Shown here in pieces: positions 24,753 to 32,900 of a stretch of 64,000 nt of DNA. Every line of letters starts with the position of its first letter. Within the stretch, counting starts at the first letter, position 1. The notes beneath the pieces are model-generated. The model did not search any database, had not been told where the DNA came from, and saw only the letters and a list, made by a program, of their open reading frames with translations. The translations under genes and the position numbers were made by a program. Location: NCBI RefSeq assembly GCF_019443745.1, contig NZ_CP050948.1:1116001-1180000 (forward strand), written 5' to 3'. The DNA is from Iamia sp. SCSIO 61187 (GTDB taxonomy: Bacteria > Actinomycetota > Acidimicrobiia > Acidimicrobiales > Iamiaceae).

Positions 24753-25753
24753 CGGGCGTGGAGCCGGTGACGGCGCTCACCACGACGGTCGACACCAAGC
24801 CGCTCGACGACACCGCGGACACCGAGCAGCCGCTCGGCCAGCCCGTCACCGCCCGGGCCTACCGGAGCCTGCGGGCGATCCCGACCTTCGTCCTGTGGGC
24901 GATCGTCGCCGTGTGGAGCCTCCCGACGCTCGGGATGCTGGTGTCGTCGTTCCGCCCCGAGACCGAGGTGAAGACCACCGGCTGGTGGACCGTCGTCACC
25001 GACCCGTCCCTCACCCTCGACAACTACGACGCGGTCTTCTCGACGTCCGGGACCGACGCCCCCAACATGTGGGGCCACTTCCTGAACTCGATGGCCATCA
25101 CCATCCCGGCCACCCTGATCCCCCTGGCCTTCGCCGCCTTCGCGGCCTACGCCTTCGCCTGGATGGACTTCCCGTTCCGCAAGGGGCTGTTCGTGTTCGT
25201 GGTGGGGCTGCTGGTGGTGCCGCTCCAGATGTCGCTGGTGCCGCTCCTCCAGCTGTCGACCGGGGGCGCCCACCTCAGCCTCTTCGGCGAGACCCTCACC
25301 CTGTTCCCGGACCTCGACCTGGCGGGGAAGCCGGCGGCGGTGTGGCTCACCCACATCGCCTTCGGCATGCCGTTGGCCATCTTCCTGCTGCACAACTACA
25401 TCTCGGGCCTGCCGGCCGACCTGATGGAGGCGGCCCGCATCGACGGCGCCGACCACCCGACGATCTTCTGGCGGCTCGTCCTGCCCCTGTCGGTCCCGGC
25501 CCTCGCCGCCTTCGCCATCTTCCAGTTCCTGTGGGTCTGGAACGACTACCTGGTCGCCTCCACCTTCCTGGGGAACTCCCAGGACGCGGCCCCGATGACC
25601 GTGCGCCTCGCCACCCTGTCGGGGTCGCGCGGCCAGGACTGGCACCTGCTCACCGCAGCCGCCTTCGTGTCCATCGCCCTGCCCGTCGCCGTCTTCTTCG
25701 CCCTGCAGCGCTACTTCGTCCGTGGCCTGCTGGCGGGGTCGGTGAAGGGATGA
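24749..25753 (+). CDS. Carbohydrate ABC transporter permease (MalG/AglG type)
   Basis: A 334-aa permease with six membrane segments and an N-terminal cytosolic tail of about 45 residues. The conserved start of the transmembrane body is WSLPTLGMLVSSFRPETE; the EAA loop is LMEAARIDGADHPTIFWRLVLP; the C-terminal QRYFVRGLLAGSVKG is the canonical MalG-like ending. The GTG start overlaps the preceding gene's TGA (GTGA), showing translational coupling. It is followed after 34 bp by the ATPase gene. Confidence 0.92.
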   Translation: MTGVEPVTALTTTVDTKPLDDTADTEQPLGQPVTARAYRSLRAIPTFVLWAIVAVWSLPTLGMLVSSFRPETEVKTTGWWTVVTDPSLTLDNYDAVFSTSGTDAPNMWGHFLNSMAITIPATLIPLAFAAFAAYAFAWMDFPFRKGLFVFVVGLLVVPLQMSLVPLLQLSTGGAHLSLFGETLTLFPDLDLAGKPAAVWLTHIAFGMPLAIFLLHNYISGLPADLMEAARIDGADHPTIFWRLVLPLSVPALAAFAIFQFLWVWNDYLVASTFLGNSQDAAPMTVRLATLSGSRGQDWHLLTAAAFVSIALPVAVFFALQRYFVRGLLAGSVKG

Positions 25754-25787
25754 GGGTCGTGGACGTCTCTGAGAGGAGGGGCCGCTG

Positions 25788-27071
25788 ATGGCCTCCGTGA
25801 CCTTCGATCAGGTCAGCAAGCAGTACCCCAACGGCGCCTTCGGGATCCGCGACATCTCGCTGGAGGTCCTCGACGGCGAGCTCCTCGTGCTGGTCGGCCC
25901 CTCGGGCTGCGGCAAGTCCACCGCCCTGCGCTGCGTCGCCGGCCTGGAGGACGTCACCCACGGGAGCCTCCTCATCGGGGAGCGCTCGGTGGAGAACCTG
26001 CCGCCCAAGGACCGGGACATCGCCATGGTGTTCCAGAACTACGCCCTGTACCCGCACATGACGGTGCGCCAGAACATCGGCTTCGCCCTCAAGCTGGCCG
26101 GGCGACCCAAGGCCGAGATCGCCTCCCGCGTCGACGAGGTGTCCCGATCGCTGCAGCTCGAGCCCTGGCTCGACCGCAAGCCGGCCCAGCTCTCGGGCGG
26201 GCAGCGCCAGCGGGTCGCCATGGGCCGGGCCATCGTGCGCGACCCCGCCGTGTTCCTGATGGACGAGCCGCTGTCGAACCTCGACGCCAAGCTCCGCGTC
26301 CAGGTGCGGACCGAGATCGCGCGCCTCCAGCGCGAGCTGGGCACCACCACCATCTACGTCACCCACGACCAGACCGAGGCCATGACGATGGGCGACCGCG
26401 TCGCGGTGCTGCGCGACGGCCGCCTCCAGCAGGTCGCCCCGCCCGAGGAGCTCTACTCCGAGCCCGACAACACCTTCGTGGCCGCCTTCATCGGCTCACC
26501 GTCGATGAGCCTGGTCGAGGGGACCATCGTCTCCGGCGACGACGGCAGCGGGGCGAGCGCCGGTCGGAGCGTGGCCGGCGGAGGGGCGGTCGCCCTCGAC
26601 AAGGGTGACGGCAGCGACCTGGCCGTCCGCGTCGGCACCCAGACCCTGCCGGTCCCGGCGTCGGTGGTCGCCCGCCGCCCCGGGCTCGCCGCCCGGGTCG
26701 GCGAGGACGTGATCATCGGCATCCGCCCCGAGGACGTGGAGGCCCACGACATCGGCCACCGCGAGGGCGACGTCGTGGCGCCCCTGAAGGCCCACGTCGA
26801 GCTGCGCGAGTCGTTGGGGTCCGAGCTGCTCGTGCACATGCGGATCGACGCCCGCCCCGCCGTCACCGACGACACCCGCTCGGCCGCCATCGACTCCGAC
26901 AGCCAGGCGGTCGAGCTCCTCGAGCGCCAGGCCGCCGAGGGGAGGGCCGCGGTCATCGGCCGGTTCGACCCCCGCAGCAAGGTGCAGTCCGGCACCGACA
27001 TCCTCGTGAACGTCCGGGTCGACGCCCTCCACTTCTTCGACGCCTCCACCGGCGAAGCCATCCGGACGTGA
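25788..27071 (+). CDS. Carbohydrate ABC transporter ATP-binding protein (MalK/UgpC type)
   Basis: A 427-aa ATPase. Walker A is [12 protein letters not shown], the Q-loop [13 protein letters not shown], the signature [15 protein letters not shown], Walker [13 protein letters not shown] and the H-loop [11 protein letters not shown]. Residues 235-427 form the OB-like regulatory domains ([28 protein letters not shown]), about 60 residues longer than in typical MalK because of a loop with Gly/Ser near residue 250 and another near 360. A GAGAGGAGG Shine-Dalgarno precedes the ATG. Its stop overlaps the GH1 gene start by 4 bp. Confidence 0.93.
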   Translation: MASVTFDQVSKQYPNGAFGIRDISLEVLDGELLVLVGPSGCGKSTALRCVAGLEDVTHGSLLIGERSVENLPPKDRDIAMVFQNYALYPHMTVRQNIGFALKLAGRPKAEIASRVDEVSRSLQLEPWLDRKPAQLSGGQRQRVAMGRAIVRDPAVFLMDEPLSNLDAKLRVQVRTEIARLQRELGTTTIYVTHDQTEAMTMGDRVAVLRDGRLQQVAPPEELYSEPDNTFVAAFIGSPSMSLVEGTIVSGDDGSGASAGRSVAGGGAVALDKGDGSDLAVRVGTQTLPVPASVVARRPGLAARVGEDVIIGIRPEDVEAHDIGHREGDVVAPLKAHVELRESLGSELLVHMRIDARPAVTDDTRSAAIDSDSQAVELLERQAAEGRAAVIGRFDPRSKVQSGTDILVNVRVDALHFFDASTGEAIRT

Positions 27072-28429
27072 GCCCGGCCGCAGCGTTCCCCCCGGACTTC
27101 GTCTGGGGGGTCGCCTCGTCGTCCCACCAGGTCGAGGGGGCCATGGAGGTCGACGGCGGCGGTCGCTCGATCTGGGACACCTTCGCGTCGGTGCCGGGCG
27201 CCATCCGGGGCGGCGACACCGGCGCCGGGGGCGTCGACCACCGGCGGCGCTGGGAGGAGGACGTCGACCTCATGGCGTCGCTCGGCGTCGGCGCCTACCG
27301 GTTCTCGATCGCCTGGCCCCGGGTGCAGCCCGGCGGGCGCGGGGCGCTGAACGAGCGGGGGGTGGACTTCTACCGCTCGCTGGTCGACCGCCTGCTCGAC
27401 CGGGGGATCACGCCCGTCGCCACCCTCTACCACTGGGACCTGCCCGACGAGCTGGAGTCCGACGGCGGGTGGCCGACCCGGGACGTCGCCCTCCGGTTCG
27501 CCGAGTACGCCGCCCTGGTGGGGGAGGCGCTGGGCGACCGGGTGGCCCACTGGCGGACGATCAACGAGCCGTGGTGCTCGGCCATGCTCGGCTACGCCGC
27601 CGGGATCCACGCCCCCGGGCGGCGGTCACCGGCGGCCGCGGTGGCGGCCGCCCACCACCTCCTGCTGGGCCACGGCCTGGCCGTCGCCGCCCTGCGGGGC
27701 GTGGTGAGGGCCCCCGGGGCCGAGATCGGGCTGACCGTCAACCCGTACCCGGTGGTGGCGGCGGGGTCGACGCCGGCGGACCTGGACGTGGCCCGGCGCG
27801 TCGACGGCATCGCCAACCGCGTGTGGCTCGACCCGGTGCTGCGGGGCGCGTACCCCGCCGACGTCGTCGAGGACTGGGCGGGGCTCGGCTTCGCCGACGT
27901 GGTGCACGACGGGGACCTCGACGTCATCAGCGCGCCGATCGATGCCCTCGGCCTCAACTACTACCGCCGCCACCACGTCCGCCATGCCCCGGAGGAGAGA
28001 GGCGGCCGGGACTGGGCCCAGTGGCCGGGCACGGCCCACGTCGACCTGGTCGAGCCGGACGGGCCCCACACCGACGGCGGCTGGGCCATCGAGCCCGAGG
28101 GCCTGTTCGAGACGCTGGAGATGGTCGCCGCCTACGGCGACACCCCGCTCTACGTCGAGGAGTGCGGGGCCGCCTTCGACGAGCCGTTCGACGACGTCCA
28201 GCGCATCGACTTCCTCCGGTCCCACATCACCCAGGCCCATCGGGCCCGGGAGGCCGGCGTCGACCTGCGGGGCTGGTTCGTCTGGACCTGGTTCGACAAC
28301 TTCGAGTGGGCCGAGGGCTACGCCCACCGCTTCGGCCTCGTCCACGTCGACTACGCCACCTACGCGCGCACCCCCAAGGCCAGCGCCCGCTGGTACGCCG
28401 AGGTCATGCGCACCGGCGAGGTCGGGTAG
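27068..28429 (+). CDS. Glycoside hydrolase family 1 beta-glucosidase-like enzyme
   Basis: A 453-aa GH1 enzyme. The N-terminal GH1 signature is [19 protein letters not shown]. The acid/base Glu is in [23 protein letters not shown] is the substrate-side strand, and the nucleophile is in [13 protein letters not shown]. The usual TENG around the nucleophile reads EECG here; the Glu itself is kept. The C-terminal [17 protein letters not shown] completes the active site. No signal peptide is seen, so it would hydrolyse the imported glycoside in the cytosol. The GTG start overlaps the ATPase gene by 4 bp. It is the last gene of the LacI-controlled operon. Confidence 0.93.
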   Translation: MSPAAAFPPDFVWGVASSSHQVEGAMEVDGGGRSIWDTFASVPGAIRGGDTGAGGVDHRRRWEEDVDLMASLGVGAYRFSIAWPRVQPGGRGALNERGVDFYRSLVDRLLDRGITPVATLYHWDLPDELESDGGWPTRDVALRFAEYAALVGEALGDRVAHWRTINEPWCSAMLGYAAGIHAPGRRSPAAAVAAAHHLLLGHGLAVAALRGVVRAPGAEIGLTVNPYPVVAAGSTPADLDVARRVDGIANRVWLDPVLRGAYPADVVEDWAGLGFADVVHDGDLDVISAPIDALGLNYYRRHHVRHAPEERGGRDWAQWPGTAHVDLVEPDGPHTDGGWAIEPEGLFETLEMVAAYGDTPLYVEECGAAFDEPFDDVQRIDFLRSHITQAHRAREAGVDLRGWFVWTWFDNFEWAEGYAHRFGLVHVDYATYARTPKASARWYAEVMRTGEVG

Positions 28430-28454
28430 CCCGATCCGGGTCGCGCGAGCGTTT

Positions 28455-28496
28455 CTGAGCCAGGGATCGGCCACCGGTGGCCGGCTCCCGGCTCAG
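28455..28496 (+). terminator. Hairpin after the GH1 gene
   Basis: CTGAGCC pairs with GGCTCAG, GGGA with TCCC, and the centre is the perfect palindrome GGCCACCGGTGGCC. It begins 26 nt past the GH1 stop and is the best candidate terminator of the sugar operon. Confidence 0.6.
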
Positions 28497-28500
28497 AGTC

Positions 28501-28531
28501 CGCACGGATGGTGCCTGGCACCATCCGTGCG
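28501..28531. terminator. Perfect 15-bp-stem hairpin with GTGCCTGGCAC core
   Basis: CGCACGGATGGTGCC, T, then the exact reverse complement, 11 bp from the stop of the convergent P450 gene. It belongs to the same family as the hairpins at 6292, 14733, 14779, 14813, 38814 and 40358. Confidence 0.75.
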
Positions 28532-28541
28532 CCCGACCTGG

Positions 28542-29753
28542 TCAGCGGCGGGTGAGGCGGACGCGCAGCCAGTCGGGGGCGCCGAAGCCGCCGATGGGCC
28601 CGGCCTCCTCCACGACCGGAGGCGTGAACCGGGCGGTGAGGGCGCCGAGGGCCTCGGTCAGCTCGAGCCGGGCCAGGCCGGCCCCGACGCACAGGTGCGG
28701 CCCCCACCCGAAGGTGACGTGGGCATGGGCGTCGGGGCGGTCGATCTCGAGGTGGTCGGCCCGCTCGAAGCGGTCCGGGTCCCGGTTGGCGGTCGTGAAC
28801 GACAGCAGCAGCCGGTCACCCGTCTCGAGGCTGAGGTCGTCGCTCGTGAACGGCTCCTCGGCCCGCCGGGTGAGCCCGGGGACGATGGGCCGGAACCGGA
28901 GGATCTCGTCGACCGCCGTCGGGAGGAGGCTCGGGTCGGCGGCGAGGCGCTCCCAGCTGTCCGGGTGCTCGGCGAGGACGGCGACGGACGCGGTGAGCTG
29001 ACGGCGGGTCGTCTCGGCCCCGGCGAACACGAAGCCGGTGATCATGGCGATCACGTCGTCGTCGGACAGGCGCTGGCCGTCGACCTCGGCGTCCACGAGC
29101 CGGGTCACGAGGTCGTCCCCCGGAGCGGCGAGGCTGGCGGCGATGCGCTCGTGCCCGTAGGCCCGCATCTCGGCCGTCGCCGCCTCGACCACGGCGACGT
29201 CGTCGGGATCCATCTGCACCGTGAAGGCGCGGGCGATGGCCCCGGCCCAGCGGGCCATCCGGTCGCGGTCCTCCACCGGCAGGCCGAAGAGGAGGGCGAA
29301 GACCTCCGGCGGCAGCGGTTCGGCCAGGGCGGCCACGATCTCGCACGCACCGCCGCCGGCCTCGATGTCGTCGACGAGCCGCTCGGCGATGGCCCGGGCG
29401 GCGGGCCGGAGCTGCTCGACCCTGCGGGGGGTGAAGGCCGTCGACAGCACCGCCCGCAGGTGCCGGTGCTCGGCCCCGTGCCGGCCGAACAGGGGCGTGA
29501 TCTGGGCGGTGGCGGTCGGCGACAGGCCGCTGGCCACCATGTCGTCGACGAAGGACCGGGGGGAGAGCCGCCGGTCCGACAGCGTCTCGCGGGTCGCCTC
29601 CCACCCGAGCACGATCGGCATCGGGGCACCGTGCTGGTCCATCCCCTGGGCCCACCAGTGCTGTGCGGCGCACCGCCGCAGCTCGGCGTCGCCGTCGGTC
29701 AGGTAGGCCACGGGGTCGAGCTCGGCCGGGCACGACGCAGCAGGTTCGGGCAT
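28542..29753 (-). CDS. Cytochrome P450
   Basis: A 403-aa soluble bacterial P450. The I-helix motif is FVFAGAETTRRQL, the K-helix ExxR is DEILRFRP, and the heme-binding loop is FGWGPHLCVGAGLARLEL with the Cys thiolate ligand. There is no membrane anchor, so it depends on ferredoxin partners; none is encoded next to it. The ATG at 29753 follows AATGAT by 6 nt, a leaderless-like arrangement, with a 16-bp palindrome just upstream that may be an operator. It is divergent from lhr. Substrate unknown. Confidence 0.93.
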   Translation of the reverse strand: MPEPAASCPAELDPVAYLTDGDAELRRCAAQHWWAQGMDQHGAPMPIVLGWEATRETLSDRRLSPRSFVDDMVASGLSPTATAQITPLFGRHGAEHRHLRAVLSTAFTPRRVEQLRPAARAIAERLVDDIEAGGGACEIVAALAEPLPPEVFALLFGLPVEDRDRMARWAGAIARAFTVQMDPDDVAVVEAATAEMRAYGHERIAASLAAPGDDLVTRLVDAEVDGQRLSDDDVIAMITGFVFAGAETTRRQLTASVAVLAEHPDSWERLAADPSLLPTAVDEILRFRPIVPGLTRRAEEPFTSDDLSLETGDRLLLSFTTANRDPDRFERADHLEIDRPDAHAHVTFGWGPHLCVGAGLARLELTEALGALTARFTPPVVEEAGPIGGFGAPDWLRVRLTRR

Positions 29754-29759
29754 CCCCGG

Positions 29760-29785
29760 ATCATTGCCGCTCCGACCGGTCGGAG
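29760..29785 (-). promoter_or_regulatory. Candidate P450 promoter and operator palindrome
   Basis: On the minus strand AATGAT (29760-29765) ends 6 nt before the P450 ATG and may be its -10 box. The perfect 16-bp palindrome CTCCGACCGGTCGGAG (29770-29785) lies in the place of the -10/-35 spacer, where a bound TetR- or MarR-type repressor would block polymerase. No such regulator gene is adjacent. Confidence 0.55.
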
Positions 29786-29897
29786 GGGTCGAGCGCGCCG
29801 ATCCGAGCCCCCACCGTCTGGGGTCGAGCCGATCACGACCGGTTCGGCCTGGGCATGGCGGGCGCCGTCCGAGGGCCTCGCTGTCACACCCCTTCCG

Positions 29898-29903
29898 TAG
29901 GCT
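29898..29903 (+). promoter_or_regulatory. Leaderless -10 hexamer of lhr
   Basis: TAGGCT ends 6 nt before the GTG start at 29910, with no Shine-Dalgarno. Confidence 0.5.
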
Positions 29904-29909
29904 CCCCCT

Positions 29910-32900
29910 GTGGTGACGAAGGCCCCCCCTGACGATGCGCTGGAGCTGTTCAGCGCGCCGGTGCGGGAGTGGTTCCGGACGTCGTTCGGCGGGGCCACCG
30001 ACGCCCAGGCCAAGGGGTGGCCCGCCATCGCGGCGGGCGACCACACCCTGATCCTGGCGCCGACGGGGTCGGGCAAGACCCTCACCGCCTTCCTGTGGGG
30101 GATCGACTCGCTGATGTCCCGGCCCCGGGAGCTCGACGCCAAGGGCAAGGCCGTGGGCGGGACCCGGATCGTCTACATCTCGCCCCTGCGGGCGCTGGCC
30201 GTCGACGTCGACAAGAACCTGCGGTCGCCGCTGAAGGGCATCCGCCTCGCCGCCGAGCGCCTGGCGGCCGGTGGGGCGGGCGGGACGGGAGAGCCGGTCC
30301 TCCAGGAGCCCACCGTCGCCCTGCGCACCGGCGACACCAGCCCCGACGAGCGGCGCCAGCTGCAGCGCAACCCGCCCGACATCCTCATCACCACCCCCGA
30401 GTCGCTCTACCTCATGCTGACGAGCGCCGTGCGGGAGACGCTGGTCGACGTCGAGGCCGTGATCATCGACGAGATCCACGCCGTCGCCGCCACCAAGCGG
30501 GGGTCGCACCTGGCCCTCACCCTGGAGCGGCTCGAGCAGGTGGCGACCCGGGCCCCGCAGCGCATCGGGCTGTCGGCCACCCAGCGCCCGCTCGACGAGA
30601 TCGCCCGCTACCTCGGCGGCTACGACGACACCGGTGCGGCCCGGCCGGTCACGATCGTCGACGCCGGCAGCCGCAAGGTGCTCGACGTCGAGGTCATCGT
30701 CCCCGTCGACGACATGGCCGACCTGGGCCAGCCCATCACGCCCGGCGGGGGCGCACCCGGAGGCCCGGACGCCCCGCCGAGCGGGCCGGCCAGCGCGGCG
30801 GCGCCCCGCCGCAGCATCTGGCCGTCGATGCACCCGGAGCTGCTCGACCTGGTGCGATCGCACCGGAGCACGCTCATCTTCGTCAACGCCCGCCGCCTGG
30901 CCGAGCGGCTGGCGACCCGCCTCAACGAGCTGGCCGCCGAGCAGGACGCCATCGCCCGGGGCGACACCCCGGACGGCCCGGGCTACGTCAGCGCCGAGTC
31001 GTTCGGCGCCCCGCCCGCGCCCGGCCACCTCCCGGACGGTACGCCCATCCCCGAGCTGGTCAAGGCCCACCACGGGTCGCTCGCCCGCGAGCAGCGGCTC
31101 ATCATCGAGGACGACCTCAAGGGCGGCCGGCTCCGGGGTCTGGTGTGCACCTCGAGCCTCGAGCTGGGCATCGACATGGGTGCGGTCGACCTGGTCGTGC
31201 AGGTCGAGTCGCCGGGCGCCGTCAGCCGCGGCCTCCAGCGCATCGGCCGGGCCGGGCACCAGGTCGGCGAGCCCAGCCGGGGCAAGGTGTTCCCCAAGCA
31301 CCGGGCCGACCTGCTCGAGGCGGCCACCGTCGTGCCCCGCATGGAGGCCGGCCTGGTCGAGGCGACCCGGTACCCCCGCAACCCGGTCGACGTCCTGGCC
31401 CAGCAGATCGTGGCCATGTGCGCCCTCGACGAGTGGACCGTCGACGAGCTGAAGGCCGTCGTCCGCCGGTCGGCACCGTTCCACGAGATCACCGACACGA
31501 TCCTCCACGAGGTCCTCGACCTGCTGGCCGGCCGCTACCCCAGCGAGGAGTTCGCCGAGCTGCGGCCCCGCATCGTCTGGGATCGGGCCCTCGGGGTCGT
31601 CCGGGGCCGCCGGGGCGCCCAGCGGCTGGCCGTCACCAGCGGCGGCACCATCCCCGACCGGGGCCTCTACGGCGTGTTCCTGCCCGACGGCAAACGGGTC
31701 GGCGAGCTCGACGAGGAGATGGTCTACGAGTCCCGCGTCGGCGAGACGTTCCTGCTCGGCGCCTCGACGTGGCGGATCGAGGACATCACCCCCGAGCGGG
31801 TCGTCGTCACCCCGGCGCCGGGCCTGCCCGGCAAGATGCCGTTCTGGCACGGCGACGGGCCCGGCCGACCGCTCGAGCTGGGGCGGGCCGTCGGCGAGAC
31901 GACCCGGAGCCTGCGGGAGATGCCCCGCGACGGCGCCTACGAGCGGCTGCGCACCGTGCACCACCTCGACGACCGGGCCGCCACCAACCTCCTCGCCTAC
32001 ATCGACGACCAGGTGGCCGAGGGCGCCGTCCCCGACGACCGCACCATCGTCGTCGAGCGCTTCCGCGACGAGATCGGCGACTGGCGGGTCTGCATCCTCT
32101 CGCCCTTCGGCGCCCGGGTCCACGCCCCGTGGGCGATGGTGCTCCAGGCTCGGCTCACCGAGCGGTGGGGCACCCCGGTCGAGCTGATGTGGAGCGACGA
32201 CGGCATCGTCCTCCGCCTGCCCGAGGCCTACGACGAGTTCCCGCTCGACGAGCTGCTGGTCGACCCCGAGGACGTCGACGACCTCATCATCGCCCACCTC
32301 CCCACGACCGCCCTGTTCGCCTCCCGGTTCCGCGAGTGCGCAGCTCGGGCCCTGCTCCTGCCCCGTCGGCGGCCCGACCGGCGGACGCCGCTGTGGCAGC
32401 AGCGCCAGAAGGCGGCCGACCTGCTGACCGTGGCCGCCCGCCACCCCCGGTTCCCGATCCTCTACGAGACGACGCGGGAGATCCTCACCGACGTCTTCGA
32501 CGTCCCCGCCCTGCGCGAGCTGCTCGGCGACCTGCGCTCGCGGCGGGTGCGGGTCGTCCCCGTCGACACGCCCAAGGCGTCGCCCTTCGCCCAGTCGCTG
32601 CTGTTCGGGTGGATCTCGGTCTACATGTACGAGGGCGACGCGCCGTTGGCCGAGCGCCGGGCGGCGGCGCTGGCCCTCGACAAGGACCTGCTGGCCGAGC
32701 TGCTCGGCGCCGACGAGCTGCGCGACCTGCTCGACGCCGACGTCCTGGCCGAGGTCGAGGCATCGCTGCAGCACCTCGACGGCGAGCGGGCGGCCCGGGA
32801 CACCGACGAGCTCCACGACCTCGTCCGCACCCTGGGTCCCCTGTCCCTGGACGAGCTGGCGCGGCGGGCCGACCCGGGAGGCGAGGCCGGGCGCGCCCGA

